A DNA stretch of 15,273 nt from positions 1 to 15,273 of the forward strand of contig CAZPMO010000120.1 of assembly GCA_964587515.1 (NCBI GenBank), written 5' to 3'. Position 1 is the stretch's first letter. Every line of letters begins with the position of its first letter. Shown one piece after another: positions 7,668 through 14,597 of this stretch. Under the pieces are notes generated by a model. That model searched no databases. It worked only from the letters and a program-made list of their open reading frames with translations, and had not been told where the DNA came from. The translations under genes and the position numbers were made by a program. This DNA is from CAZPMO01 sp964587515. Lineage in GTDB: Bacteria > Pseudomonadota > Alphaproteobacteria > MPNO01.

Positions 7668-9377
7668 GTGAAGAATTATCACGATGGCGGCGAGGCAATT
7701 CTCGAAGCGTATCGCAACCTTGGCGTCGATTACATCATCTCCTCGCCGGGATCGGAATGGCCGCCGCTGTGGGAAGCGCTGGCGCGTCAGAAACGCGACG
7801 GCGCGGCGGGGCCGATCTATATGGATTGCGGCCACGAAATCCTCGCGGTGACCATGGCGTCCGCCTACACCCACATTACCGGCCGGATGCAGGCCGTGCT
7901 GCTGCACGCCGGCGCGGGGCTGATGCAGGGGACCATGGCGGTGAACGCCGCGCGCGCCATGGAAACGCCGATGGTCGTGATGTCCGGCGAGTCGCTGGGC
8001 TATGGCGAGACCGAGTTCAACCCCGGCTCCCAATGGTATCGCAATCTCGGTATCGTCGGCGGGCCGCAGCGCCTGCTCGAACCCGTCGTGAAATGGGCGC
8101 AGCAGGCGTCGGCGCCCGAAACACTCTATGAGAGCGTCGTCCGGGCCGGCGAAATGGCCCAGCGTGAACCAAAAGGCCCGACCTATCTCTGCGTCTCCAT
8201 GGAAACGATGATGCAGGCATGGCTCAAACCCGACACGCTTCGCAAGGCGCCGACCGCGCCGAAATTTCAACCGTTGTCCGAAGATATCGACAAGGTGGCG
8301 GCGATGATCGCGGCGGCGAAATGCCCTCTGATTTCGGTCGAGAACGCCGGGCCGGATCGCGCGGCGTTCGACGCCCTGGTGGAACTGGCGGAACTGATGT
8401 CGATCCCGGTTGTGGAGGGAGGCGGGGCCTTCTTCGCCAATTTCCCCAAGTCGCACGATCTGTACATGGGAACCAGAATCGATCCCTTCCTTGAAGAAAC
8501 CGACCTCGCGCTGCTGGTCGAGAGCCGCGCCCCCTGGTATCCGCCGTCCAACATGCCGAAGAACGCCGAGATCGTTTCCATCGGCACGAACCCGCTGAAG
8601 GGCCACATGGTCTATCAGGTCATGAATGCCGGCCATTATCTGGAAGGCGACGTGGCGGTCACGCTCCGGCTGCTGACCGGCGCGCTGCGCAAGCTGGGCG
8701 TCGACGCGGCGGCAATGTCGGCCCGGCGGGAACGCTGGCGGGCGGCGCATGTGAAATGGCGCGACGGTCTGCGCGCGGCGGAAGAGGCCTCGGTCGGCCG
8801 CGACGTCATCACGGTGCCGTTATTGATGAAGACGCTGCGCGACGTGATGCCCGGCGAAACCAGCTATGTGGACGAGACCATCGTCCATTCGGGCGCGATC
8901 CGCGATCATGTGATGTGGGACGATTCGCTGAGCTTCTTCCGGGCGCCCAGCGGGCTCGGGCAGGGGCTCGGCTACGCGCTCGGCGTCAAGCTCGCGATGC
9001 CCGAACGCAACGTCGTCATGACCATCGGCGACGGCACGTTCATGTATAACCCGGTCGTTCCCGCGCTCGCCTTCGCCGACGAGTACGAACTTCCGCTGCT
9101 GATCATCGTGGCGAACAACGCCAAATACGCCGCGATGCAGCACTTCCATGACCAGTTCTATCCGTCGGGAACATCGATCACGACAAAGGATTATTACGGC
9201 GTGAACATCAAGGGTCCCAAATACGAAGAGGCCGCGTCGATGGTCGGGGGCTATGCGAAACGGGTCGAACAACCGTCCGATCTGGAGCCCGCCCTTCGGG
9301 AAGCCGTGAAATCGATTCAGGCCGGAAAGAGCGCCGTTTTGAACGTCATCATGCCCGACCAGGGCGATCTGCGGTAA
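7668..9377 (+). CDS. Thiamine-diphosphate-dependent enzyme, acetolactate synthase / benzoylformate decarboxylase-like
   Basis: A 569-residue protein of the pyruvate-decarboxylase-like ThDP family, which includes acetolactate synthases, benzoylformate decarboxylase and oxalyl-CoA decarboxylase. The N-terminal Pyr domain carries MDCGHEILAVTMA, with the cofactor-activating Glu57. The middle domain spans roughly residues 190-340. The C-terminal PP domain has PSGLGQGLGYALG and the metal/diphosphate motif GDGT (454-457) with the paired Asn483-Asn484. It starts at GTG 7668 behind GGGAG with a seven-base spacer; no better in-frame start exists. The gene lies 42 bases after dctM and ends the operon. 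ThDP enzymes cleave or form bonds next to a 2-keto group, so a 2-oxo acid intermediate is likely. There is no partner regulatory subunit, which argues against a biosynthetic acetolactate synthase. The substrate is not identifiable. Confidence 0.88.
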   Translation: MKNYHDGGEAILEAYRNLGVDYIISSPGSEWPPLWEALARQKRDGAAGPIYMDCGHEILAVTMASAYTHITGRMQAVLLHAGAGLMQGTMAVNAARAMETPMVVMSGESLGYGETEFNPGSQWYRNLGIVGGPQRLLEPVVKWAQQASAPETLYESVVRAGEMAQREPKGPTYLCVSMETMMQAWLKPDTLRKAPTAPKFQPLSEDIDKVAAMIAAAKCPLISVENAGPDRAAFDALVELAELMSIPVVEGGGAFFANFPKSHDLYMGTRIDPFLEETDLALLVESRAPWYPPSNMPKNAEIVSIGTNPLKGHMVYQVMNAGHYLEGDVAVTLRLLTGALRKLGVDAAAMSARRERWRAAHVKWRDGLRAAEEASVGRDVITVPLLMKTLRDVMPGETSYVDETIVHSGAIRDHVMWDDSLSFFRAPSGLGQGLGYALGVKLAMPERNVVMTIGDGTFMYNPVVPALAFADEYELPLLIIVANNAKYAAMQHFHDQFYPSGTSITTKDYYGVNIKGPKYEEAASMVGGYAKRVEQPSDLEPALREAVKSIQAGKSAVLNVIMPDQGDLR

Positions 9378-9400
9378 GCCCGGCGTTCAGTCGGTATCTT

Positions 9401-9634
9401 CTACTGCTCCTTCGACCGTTCGAGCCCGAACCCCTTCGGACAATAGGCGTCGCCGTTTTTCCGCCAAAGAATCGGCGTCGTCTTGGAGCTGCGCAGGAAC
9501 GCGGCCTTGGTCTCGGTGCATTGGCAGGTCATGGTCTGGCAGGCGAGCGCCATGTCCGGTGGCTTGGCCTCTTCCTTGGAGGCGCAGGCCGCCAGCACGC
9601 CGGCCAGGGCGAGGGATGCGATGATGCGGATCAT
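9401..9634 (-). CDS. Small cysteine-rich lipoprotein of unknown function
   Basis: A 77-residue protein with a lipoprotein signal peptide. A hydrophobic stretch ends in a lipobox, LAAC, with Cys17 as the lipidated residue, so the mature protein of about 60 residues should be anchored in a cell envelope membrane facing the periplasm. The mature part has four further cysteines (32, 37, 39 and 65) around ACQTMTCQCTE and GDAYCPKGFGL, which could form two disulfides or bind a metal. I do not recognise a named family. The gene starts eight bases after the stop of the 4,5-dihydroxyphthalate decarboxylase-like gene, so it could be the last gene of that operon. It converges on the ThDP enzyme gene with 23 bases between the two stops, and I see no clear terminator there. 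Confidence 0.75.
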   Translation of the reverse strand: MIRIIASLALAGVLAACASKEEAKPPDMALACQTMTCQCTETKAAFLRSSKTTPILWRKNGDAYCPKGFGLERSKEQ

Positions 9635-9642
9635 GCCCTAGC

Positions 9643-10629
9643 CTAAACCTTCGATAACTCGAATGTCGACGGCGCGAAAAGATCTTCGGCCGTCAGCTTT
9701 CGCTCCGAAAACCCCTGATCATACGAGTAGCGCGTCAGGGCTTCGATCTCCGGGGCGTCCACGCCATAGTGCCAGAAATCCTCGCCCATCACCCGCTTCG
9801 CGTCTTCGAAGGCCGCGACCGGCCACGGCAGGGTGGTGTGCAGATGGCCGATCTCGCTTTGCTCCTCGGCGCAGATATTCTTGGCGCGCACGAAGGCGTT
9901 ATAGACATTCACGGCCAGCCAGGGATGGCGCTCATAGAGCGAACGCCGGATACCGATCAGATGCATGACGGGAAACAGCCCTGTTTTCTCGTAATAGGCG
10001 CGCTCGACGGCGGGATAATCGGGAAACAACCGCCCGACATTGGGCTTGCCCTGCAGGAAACAGGACGGCGCGCGCGCGGTGATCAGCGCGTCCAGCTTGC
10101 CCTCCGTCAGCCATTGGGAAAGGGTCTGGTCGGTCGGGATGGACTCAAGCTCGATCCCGTCGGGCAGCTTCAGCGGCGCGCGTTCCTCGCGCCCGGCTTC
10201 CTCCAGCCCGCCGTTGCGCCACTTTATATCGGACGGCTTCACGCCGTATTCGTCCTCCAGAATTCCGCGCACCCACAGCGAGGCGGTCATCTGGTATTCC
10301 GGCACGCCGACCAGCTTGCCCTTGAGGTCTTCCGGGCGTTCGATGCCGCGGTCGGTGCGGATATAGATCGAGGAGTGGCGGAACAGCCGTGAGACGAACG
10401 CCGGTACGCCGATATAAGGGCTCTCGCCGCGCGCGGTGACCATCATGTAGCTGGAAAACGACAGCTCGGAGACGTCGAACTCCTGATACTTAAAGGCGCG
10501 GTGAAAGGCTTCCTCCGGCACCATGGGCGTGGCCAGCACCTCGCAGCCCTCGATGGGCGCGCGCCCGTCGAATATGGCCCGAGTCCGGTCGTAATCGCAG
10601 CACGCCAGGCTGATGCTCAATCGTGACAT
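9643..10629 (-). CDS. 4,5-dihydroxyphthalate decarboxylase-like protein (type 2 periplasmic-binding-protein fold)
   Basis: A 328-residue protein that resembles the 4,5-dihydroxyphthalate decarboxylase (Pht5) family. It shows the opening CDYDRTRAIFDGRAPIEGCEV, then FDVSELSFSSYM, a GIERPEDLKGKLVGVPEYQMTA segment (read here in two parts) and a lobe with GKLDALITARAPSCF. The fold is that of a periplasmic binding protein, but the protein starts directly with the first beta strand and has no signal peptide. A cytosolic enzyme is therefore more likely than a transporter component. Pht5 converts 4,5-dihydroxyphthalate to protocatechuate. Databases also label relatives as ABC substrate-binding proteins, and many have no tested activity. 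It starts 13 bases after the stop of the molybdopterin-subunit gene and is probably co-transcribed with it. Confidence 0.78.
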   Translation of the reverse strand: MSRLSISLACCDYDRTRAIFDGRAPIEGCEVLATPMVPEEAFHRAFKYQEFDVSELSFSSYMMVTARGESPYIGVPAFVSRLFRHSSIYIRTDRGIERPEDLKGKLVGVPEYQMTASLWVRGILEDEYGVKPSDIKWRNGGLEEAGREERAPLKLPDGIELESIPTDQTLSQWLTEGKLDALITARAPSCFLQGKPNVGRLFPDYPAVERAYYEKTGLFPVMHLIGIRRSLYERHPWLAVNVYNAFVRAKNICAEEQSEIGHLHTTLPWPVAAFEDAKRVMGEDFWHYGVDAPEIEALTRYSYDQGFSERKLTAEDLFAPSTFELSKV

Positions 10630-10642
10630 GTGGTTTCCATTT

Positions 10643-12979
10643 TCATTGTTTTCCGGTTGCCTCGGCGATCATCTCGATGATGCGGACGGGGCTGATCGGC
10701 GCTTCCTCGATCACCACGCCGAACGGCGCCAGCGCGTTCTCGACCGCCGAGACGATGGCGCCCGCCGCCGGGATCGTGCCGCATTCGCCGACGCCCTTCA
10801 CGCCCAGCGGATTCAGGGGCGAGGGAGACACATGATGGAGGATGTCGATGGGTGGGATCTCGGGCGCGCTCGGCAGCAGATAGTCGGCCAGCGTGGTGGT
10901 CAGCGGCTGGCCGTGGGAATCGTACGTCATGTGCTCGAACAGCCCATTGCCGATGCCGTGCACCACGCCGCCGGCGATCTGGCCGTCGACCATCATCGGG
11001 TTGATCAGCCGCCCGGTATCGCTGAGCGCCACGTAACGCAGCAGCGTGACGCCGCCGGTCTCGATATCGACCTCGACCTCGACCGCATGCACCCCGTTGG
11101 AATAGGTCAGCGCGTCGGGCGCGAAATGGGCCGAGGCCTCCATGCCGGCGTCGATCTTGCCGGGCAGCGAATAGCCGGGCACGCCGGACGCGGCCTCGGC
11201 GACCTCGCGGATCGAAATGGCGAGCCCCGGCGCGCCCGCGACGCGCGCCTCGCCGTCGACCAGTTCGATGTCCTCCTCGGCCGCTTCCAGCAGATGCGCC
11301 GCCATGCGGATCACCTTTTCGCGCACCTCGACGGCCGAGATATGCACCGACGAGCCGGCCGTCACCGCCTGCCGGCTCGCGAAGCCGCCCTGGCCGAGCG
11401 CGATGGTGCCGGTATCGCCGGCGATGACCTCGATTTCCTCTATGGCGACCCCGATCTGCTCGGCGCACACCTGGGCCAGCGCCGTCTTCAGCCCCTGGCC
11501 CATGGCCAGCGCGCCGGTAAACACCGAAACCTTGCCCGAGCGTTCGATACGCACCATTCCGGATTCGAACGGCCCGCGCCCGGTACCCTTCAGCCCGTTG
11601 GAGACGCCGATGCCGAGATAGCGGCCTTCGGCGCGCGCCGCGTCGCGCCGCGCCGGGAAATCGTCATAGCCGACCGCTTCCATCGCCAGCGCCAGACAGT
11701 GCGGAAAATCGCCGCTGTCGCAGGTCACCGGCGTGCCGGCGCGGGTCTTCAGCGGGCTCTCATAGGGGATCAGTTCGGGCGGCACCAGATTGCGGCGGCG
11801 GATCTCGGCGCGGTCCAGGCCGAGACCCAGGGCGGCGCGATCGAGCAATCGTTCCATGGTGAAACAGCCCTCGGGATAGCCCGCGCCGCGCACCGGCATG
11901 GCGGGCACCCGATTGGTTTCCGCGACGATGATCTTCATGCGATAGCTGGGCACGATGTAGGGGCCCGGCACCGCGGTCGAGGCGTTATAGGGCAGGTTCA
12001 CGCCCTGCGGCGTGTAGGCGCCCTGGTCGTGGATCATCACGCCGCGCACGCCGAGGATTTTGCCGTCGGCCTCGGTGGCGATTTCCACGTCCCAATACTG
12101 GTCGCGTTCTTGGATGGACGACAGGAAATGCTCGCGCCGGTCCTCGATCCACTTCACGGGACGGCCGGTCAGCCGCGCCGCCAGCGCCGCCACCACCTCC
12201 TCGGAATACATCACGAATTTGCAGCCGAAGCCGCCGCCCACATCGGGCGCGATCACCCGCACGCGATTTTCATCATAGCCCAGCAAGGTGATCAGCGAGG
12301 CGCGCACCTCGTGCGACATCTGGGTCGAACTCCACACGGTCAGCCGGTCCTCGACCTCGTCAAAACGCGCCAGCGCGCCGCGCCCCTCCATGGGATGCGC
12401 GCCGCCCCGGTGTTGGAACAGCCCGGTGGAAAAGACATGCGGCGCGCCCGCGAAGGCCGCGTCCACGTCGCCGTAATCCTGCGCCATCTCGATCAGCACA
12501 TTGGAGCCCTCGCGGCCGCGCGCGCGCGGCGCACCCGGCGCGATCGCCTCGCGGCAATCGGAAACCGACGCCAACGGGTCGTACTCGACGTCGACCAGCG
12601 CGGCGGCGTCCTCGGCGAGATAACGGTCCTCCGCCAGCACCGCCACCACCGGCTCGCCCACGTAACAGGCCTCGTCCCCGGCCAGCACGCGCTGGGTGAC
12701 GTCGTCGGGCAAGCGCTTGTCGCGGAACCCAAGCGGCAAACGCTCGCGGAGAAGGTGCGGCATCAGATCGGCCAGCGTATAGACGGCGTGGACGCCCGGC
12801 GCGGCCAGCGCGGCGGCGGCGTCAATGGCGCCAATCGCGGCGTGCGGATGGGGACTTCTCACGAAGGCCGCGTGCAGCGTGCCGGGCATACGCAGATCGT
12901 CGACGAAACGCGCCCGGCCGCGCACCAGCGGCGGGTCCTCGATGCGTTTCAGCGATTCCCCGAAATACCGCCTGCTCAC
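10643..12979 (-). CDS. Xanthine dehydrogenase family molybdopterin-binding subunit (aldehyde oxidase/CoxL-like), without partner subunits
   Basis: A 778-residue large subunit of a molybdenum hydroxylase, the usual length for separate CoxL/CutL-type chains. The N-terminal hammerhead domain runs to about residue 135 (RRIEDPPLVRGRARFVDD-like start, AFVRSPHPHA, VGEPVVAV). Mo-pterin-binding segments follow: STQMSHEVR with Gln220, DVGGGFGCK at 246-254, VRGAGYPEG at 363-371, and AMGQG. The base-catalysing glutamate is Glu732 in GVKGVGECGT. The CO-dehydrogenase signature AYRCSFR is absent, so CO oxidation is not indicated. Relatives hydroxylate aldehydes or N-heteroaromatics and normally need a 2[2Fe-2S] subunit and an FAD subunit. 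Neither is encoded nearby; the upstream gene is an FMN-type PPOX protein. It starts at GTG 12979 behind a purine-rich GAGGGGGAGG. Confidence 0.9.
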   Translation of the reverse strand: MSRRYFGESLKRIEDPPLVRGRARFVDDLRMPGTLHAAFVRSPHPHAAIGAIDAAAALAAPGVHAVYTLADLMPHLLRERLPLGFRDKRLPDDVTQRVLAGDEACYVGEPVVAVLAEDRYLAEDAAALVDVEYDPLASVSDCREAIAPGAPRARGREGSNVLIEMAQDYGDVDAAFAGAPHVFSTGLFQHRGGAHPMEGRGALARFDEVEDRLTVWSSTQMSHEVRASLITLLGYDENRVRVIAPDVGGGFGCKFVMYSEEVVAALAARLTGRPVKWIEDRREHFLSSIQERDQYWDVEIATEADGKILGVRGVMIHDQGAYTPQGVNLPYNASTAVPGPYIVPSYRMKIIVAETNRVPAMPVRGAGYPEGCFTMERLLDRAALGLGLDRAEIRRRNLVPPELIPYESPLKTRAGTPVTCDSGDFPHCLALAMEAVGYDDFPARRDAARAEGRYLGIGVSNGLKGTGRGPFESGMVRIERSGKVSVFTGALAMGQGLKTALAQVCAEQIGVAIEEIEVIAGDTGTIALGQGGFASRQAVTAGSSVHISAVEVREKVIRMAAHLLEAAEEDIELVDGEARVAGAPGLAISIREVAEAASGVPGYSLPGKIDAGMEASAHFAPDALTYSNGVHAVEVEVDIETGGVTLLRYVALSDTGRLINPMMVDGQIAGGVVHGIGNGLFEHMTYDSHGQPLTTTLADYLLPSAPEIPPIDILHHVSPSPLNPLGVKGVGECGTIPAAGAIVSAVENALAPFGVVIEEAPISPVRIIEMIAEATGKQ

Positions 12980-12996
12980 GCGCCTCCCCCTCGGTT

Positions 12997-13020
12997 CAGA
13001 GCCCTTCCGGCTCTGTTTTT
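12997..13020 (+). terminator. Terminator-like hairpin pointing against the flanking genes
   Basis: CAGAGCC (12997-13003), a five-base loop and GGCTCTG (13009-13015) form a perfect 7-bp stem followed by TTTTT (13016-13020) on the plus strand. Both flanking genes are on the minus strand, where the hairpin would sit in the leader just before the ribosome binding site of the molybdopterin-subunit gene and has no T run after it. It may stop antisense transcription across the operon or act as a leader structure. Confidence 0.5.
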
Positions 13021-13081
13021 AGTCGCCTCAGTACTAACGCAGCCGGCGGGGAGGATCAACGCGGCGGGAAGGAGCGAATTC

Positions 13082-13711
13082 TCAATAAAGCGTGCCGGGC
13101 ATGCGCTCGTTGTAATCGGCGTTATATTTTTCGGCATAGTCCGCGTCTTCGCCGTCGCGGTGCGCCGCGAAGTGGCCGAGGGTGGGGACGCCGTCGGGCC
13201 GGTTACCGCGCCACAGATCGGCGCGCACGAACGCCTTGGGGCAGTGATTGAAGGCTTCCTCGACCGAGACCACGATCACCGCGCGCGGCGGCTTGCCGCG
13301 CACTTCGAAACGCGCCAGCAGGGCGGGGTCGACGCTGATGCGCGCGCTGCCGTTGACGCGATAGGTATCGTTGGCGCCCGGCGCCATGAAGATGATCCCG
13401 ACCTTGGGGTTGGCGATGATGTTCCTCATGCCGTCGATGCGGTTGTTGCCGGGGCGGTCCGGGATCAGCAGCGTACGATCGTCGAGAAGCTGCGCGAAGC
13501 CCGGCGCGTCCCCCTTGGGCGAGCAATCGACGCCGTCCTCGCTGGCGGTGGCGAGGAACAGAAACGGCGCGGCTTCGATGAAGGCGCGGCCCGGCGCGGT
13601 GACGTAATCGGTCTGCTTGCCGAGCGCCCCCGCCGTAACCTCGCCGTATATGCCGTCGAGCTGTTCGAGCGTGTCGACGGTGAATTCGCCGGTCCCTTCG
13701 ATGGTATCCAT
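13082..13711 (-). CDS. PPOX-class FMN-binding flavoprotein, MSMEG_1061-like
   Basis: A 209-residue protein of the pyridoxamine-phosphate-oxidase-like split-barrel family. Recognisable segments are FLATASEDGVDCSPKGD (residues 52-68), DDRTLLIPDRPGNNR (77-91), NIIANPKVGIIFMAPG (97-112) and the FNHCPKAFVR segment (154-163). This order is typical of the MSMEG_1061 subgroup, whose members bind FMN or a related flavin and whose physiological substrate is generally unknown. I prefer the ATG at 13711, which has AAGGG seven bases upstream, over an in-frame GTG at 13747 that overlaps a -10-like TATAGT. The gene is the first of the minus-strand unit leading to the molybdopterin subunit, 102 bases downstream, and it diverges from the haem-oxygenase-fold gene. 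A flavin reductase or electron-transfer role for the operon is possible but not shown. Confidence 0.85.
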   Translation of the reverse strand: MDTIEGTGEFTVDTLEQLDGIYGEVTAGALGKQTDYVTAPGRAFIEAAPFLFLATASEDGVDCSPKGDAPGFAQLLDDRTLLIPDRPGNNRIDGMRNIIANPKVGIIFMAPGANDTYRVNGSARISVDPALLARFEVRGKPPRAVIVVSVEEAFNHCPKAFVRADLWRGNRPDGVPTLGHFAAHRDGEDADYAEKYNADYNERMPGTLY

Positions 13712-13745
13712 GGCGCAGCCCTTTCTCCCATTATCGATCGTTCGC

Positions 13746-13751
13746 ACTATA
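13746..13751 (-). promoter_or_regulatory. Possible -10 element of the PPOX gene promoter
   Basis: TATAGT on the minus strand matches five of six consensus bases and would start a transcript just upstream of the chosen ATG at 13711. No convincing -35 element is found at the right distance. Confidence 0.3.
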
Positions 13752-13806
13752 CACCTGTTTGCCGTTCGCTGGGGCGATCAGTTCGTGCCGAGGGTCGGGT
13801 ATTGCG

Positions 13807-13834
13807 TTGATTCACCAGCGCAACGGCTGATAAT
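13807..13834 (+). promoter_or_regulatory. Sigma70-like promoter of the haem-oxygenase-fold gene
   Basis: TTGATT (13807-13812) and GATAAT (13829-13834) are separated by 16 bases, matching four and five consensus bases. Transcription would begin near 13841, giving a leader of about 24 bases that contains the GAAGGA ribosome binding site at 13852-13857. Confidence 0.45.
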
Positions 13835-13864
13835 GATGCACAGGCAACAGAGAAGGACAAACGC

Positions 13865-14581
13865 ATGACGAAAAAGAATCCCCGGGTGGCCCGGCTTTAC
13901 CGGGAATTGTCGACCTTGGGGAACGACGTCTTCAAGACGCGCGAATACAAGAATTTTCTGTCGACCCGACTGACCCGCAAGCGCGCGGCCTACTATATTT
14001 TCGAGCGCTCTCATTTTCATCTGAACCGGCGCGAATGCTGGGCATTGGTCCAGGCGCGCGCGCCGTTCGACATCAAGCAGCTCATCTGGCATCACGAACT
14101 GGAGGAGCTGGAAGGCGACAAGGAGCGCGGCGTCGAAAACCATCTGGTGCTCGGCATGAAGGAAGGCCGGGAGGTCGGTCTGAAACCAAGGGATTTCAGC
14201 AAGCCGCCTTCGGAAGGCACCCTGATCTGCACCAGCGCCTGGGCCTACATCGCCGAACACGCGAACTGGCTCGAAGCGCTCGCGTCGTCCTGCATGCTGG
14301 AGATCGCGAATTCCGACGGCATCGTTCGCGGCGGCGGAATCGCCAACCGGTTCGGCAAGAAGATGGCGCGCGACCTGAAAATTCCGCTTACCCGGCAACC
14401 CTCCAACAAGGAGCACATGGAAGTCGATATCGTGCACGCGAACCTGCTATTCGAGGCGGCCGAGCGTCACGTCACCGGAAAGGAAGCCTACGACCTCGCC
14501 ATAAGCGGCGCGCAGAAGGGCCTTTCCATCTACAAGACATGGCTCGGTCTGCTGGCCATCGAAATGAACAGGCTTAAATAA
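13865..14581 (+). CDS. Haem-oxygenase-fold (TenA/PqqC-like) putative diiron oxidase
   Basis: A 238-residue, mostly helical cytosolic protein with a haem-oxygenase-like pattern. The C-terminal part contains HMEVDIVH, in which His184, Asp188 and His191 form the H-x3-D-x2-H arrangement of haem-oxygenase-like diiron oxidases such as UndA and CADD. A glutamate in CMLEIANS (Glu146) and a block with Glu80/81/83 and His93 (HHELEELEGD to ENHLVL) lie at positions suited to the other iron ligands. That part of the assignment rests on spacing and is less sure. Family members carry out oxidative decarboxylation, N-oxygenation or C-C cleavage, so the reaction cannot be named. TenA thiaminase is less likely because its catalytic cysteine pattern is not seen. 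The gene starts at ATG 13865 behind GAAGGA and is followed after 16 bases by a GST gene. Confidence 0.72.
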   Translation: MTKKNPRVARLYRELSTLGNDVFKTREYKNFLSTRLTRKRAAYYIFERSHFHLNRRECWALVQARAPFDIKQLIWHHELEELEGDKERGVENHLVLGMKEGREVGLKPRDFSKPPSEGTLICTSAWAYIAEHANWLEALASSCMLEIANSDGIVRGGGIANRFGKKMARDLKIPLTRQPSNKEHMEVDIVHANLLFEAAERHVTGKEAYDLAISGAQKGLSIYKTWLGLLAIEMNRLK

Positions 14582-14597
14582 GGCTGCCCCGCATCCG

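Noticed and set aside
6510..8750. Open frame of 746 codons on the minus strand
   Set aside because: Antisense to dctM and the ThDP enzyme gene; low-complexity His/Arg/Asp-rich translation with no recognisable domain.
7668..9377. Biosynthetic acetolactate synthase (IlvB)
   Set aside because: No regulatory small subunit or ilvC follows, and the operon is a TRAP and UbiD catabolic-type unit. The fold is shared but the role probably is not.
10643..12979. Carbon monoxide dehydrogenase large subunit
   Set aside because: The CO-dehydrogenase active-site loop AYRCSFR is absent and no CoxM or CoxS gene is adjacent.
13712..13747. Alternative GTG start of the PPOX gene at 13747
   Set aside because: It overlaps a -10-like TATAGT and has only a weak ribosome binding site, while ATG 13711 has AAGGG at good spacing. 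It is not excluded.
10613..13810. Open frame of 1065 codons on the plus strand
   Set aside because: It lies exactly antisense to the molybdopterin-subunit and PPOX genes, both of which show clear family motifs. Its translation is rich in Arg, His and Gly without domains, as expected for a shadow frame in GC-rich DNA.
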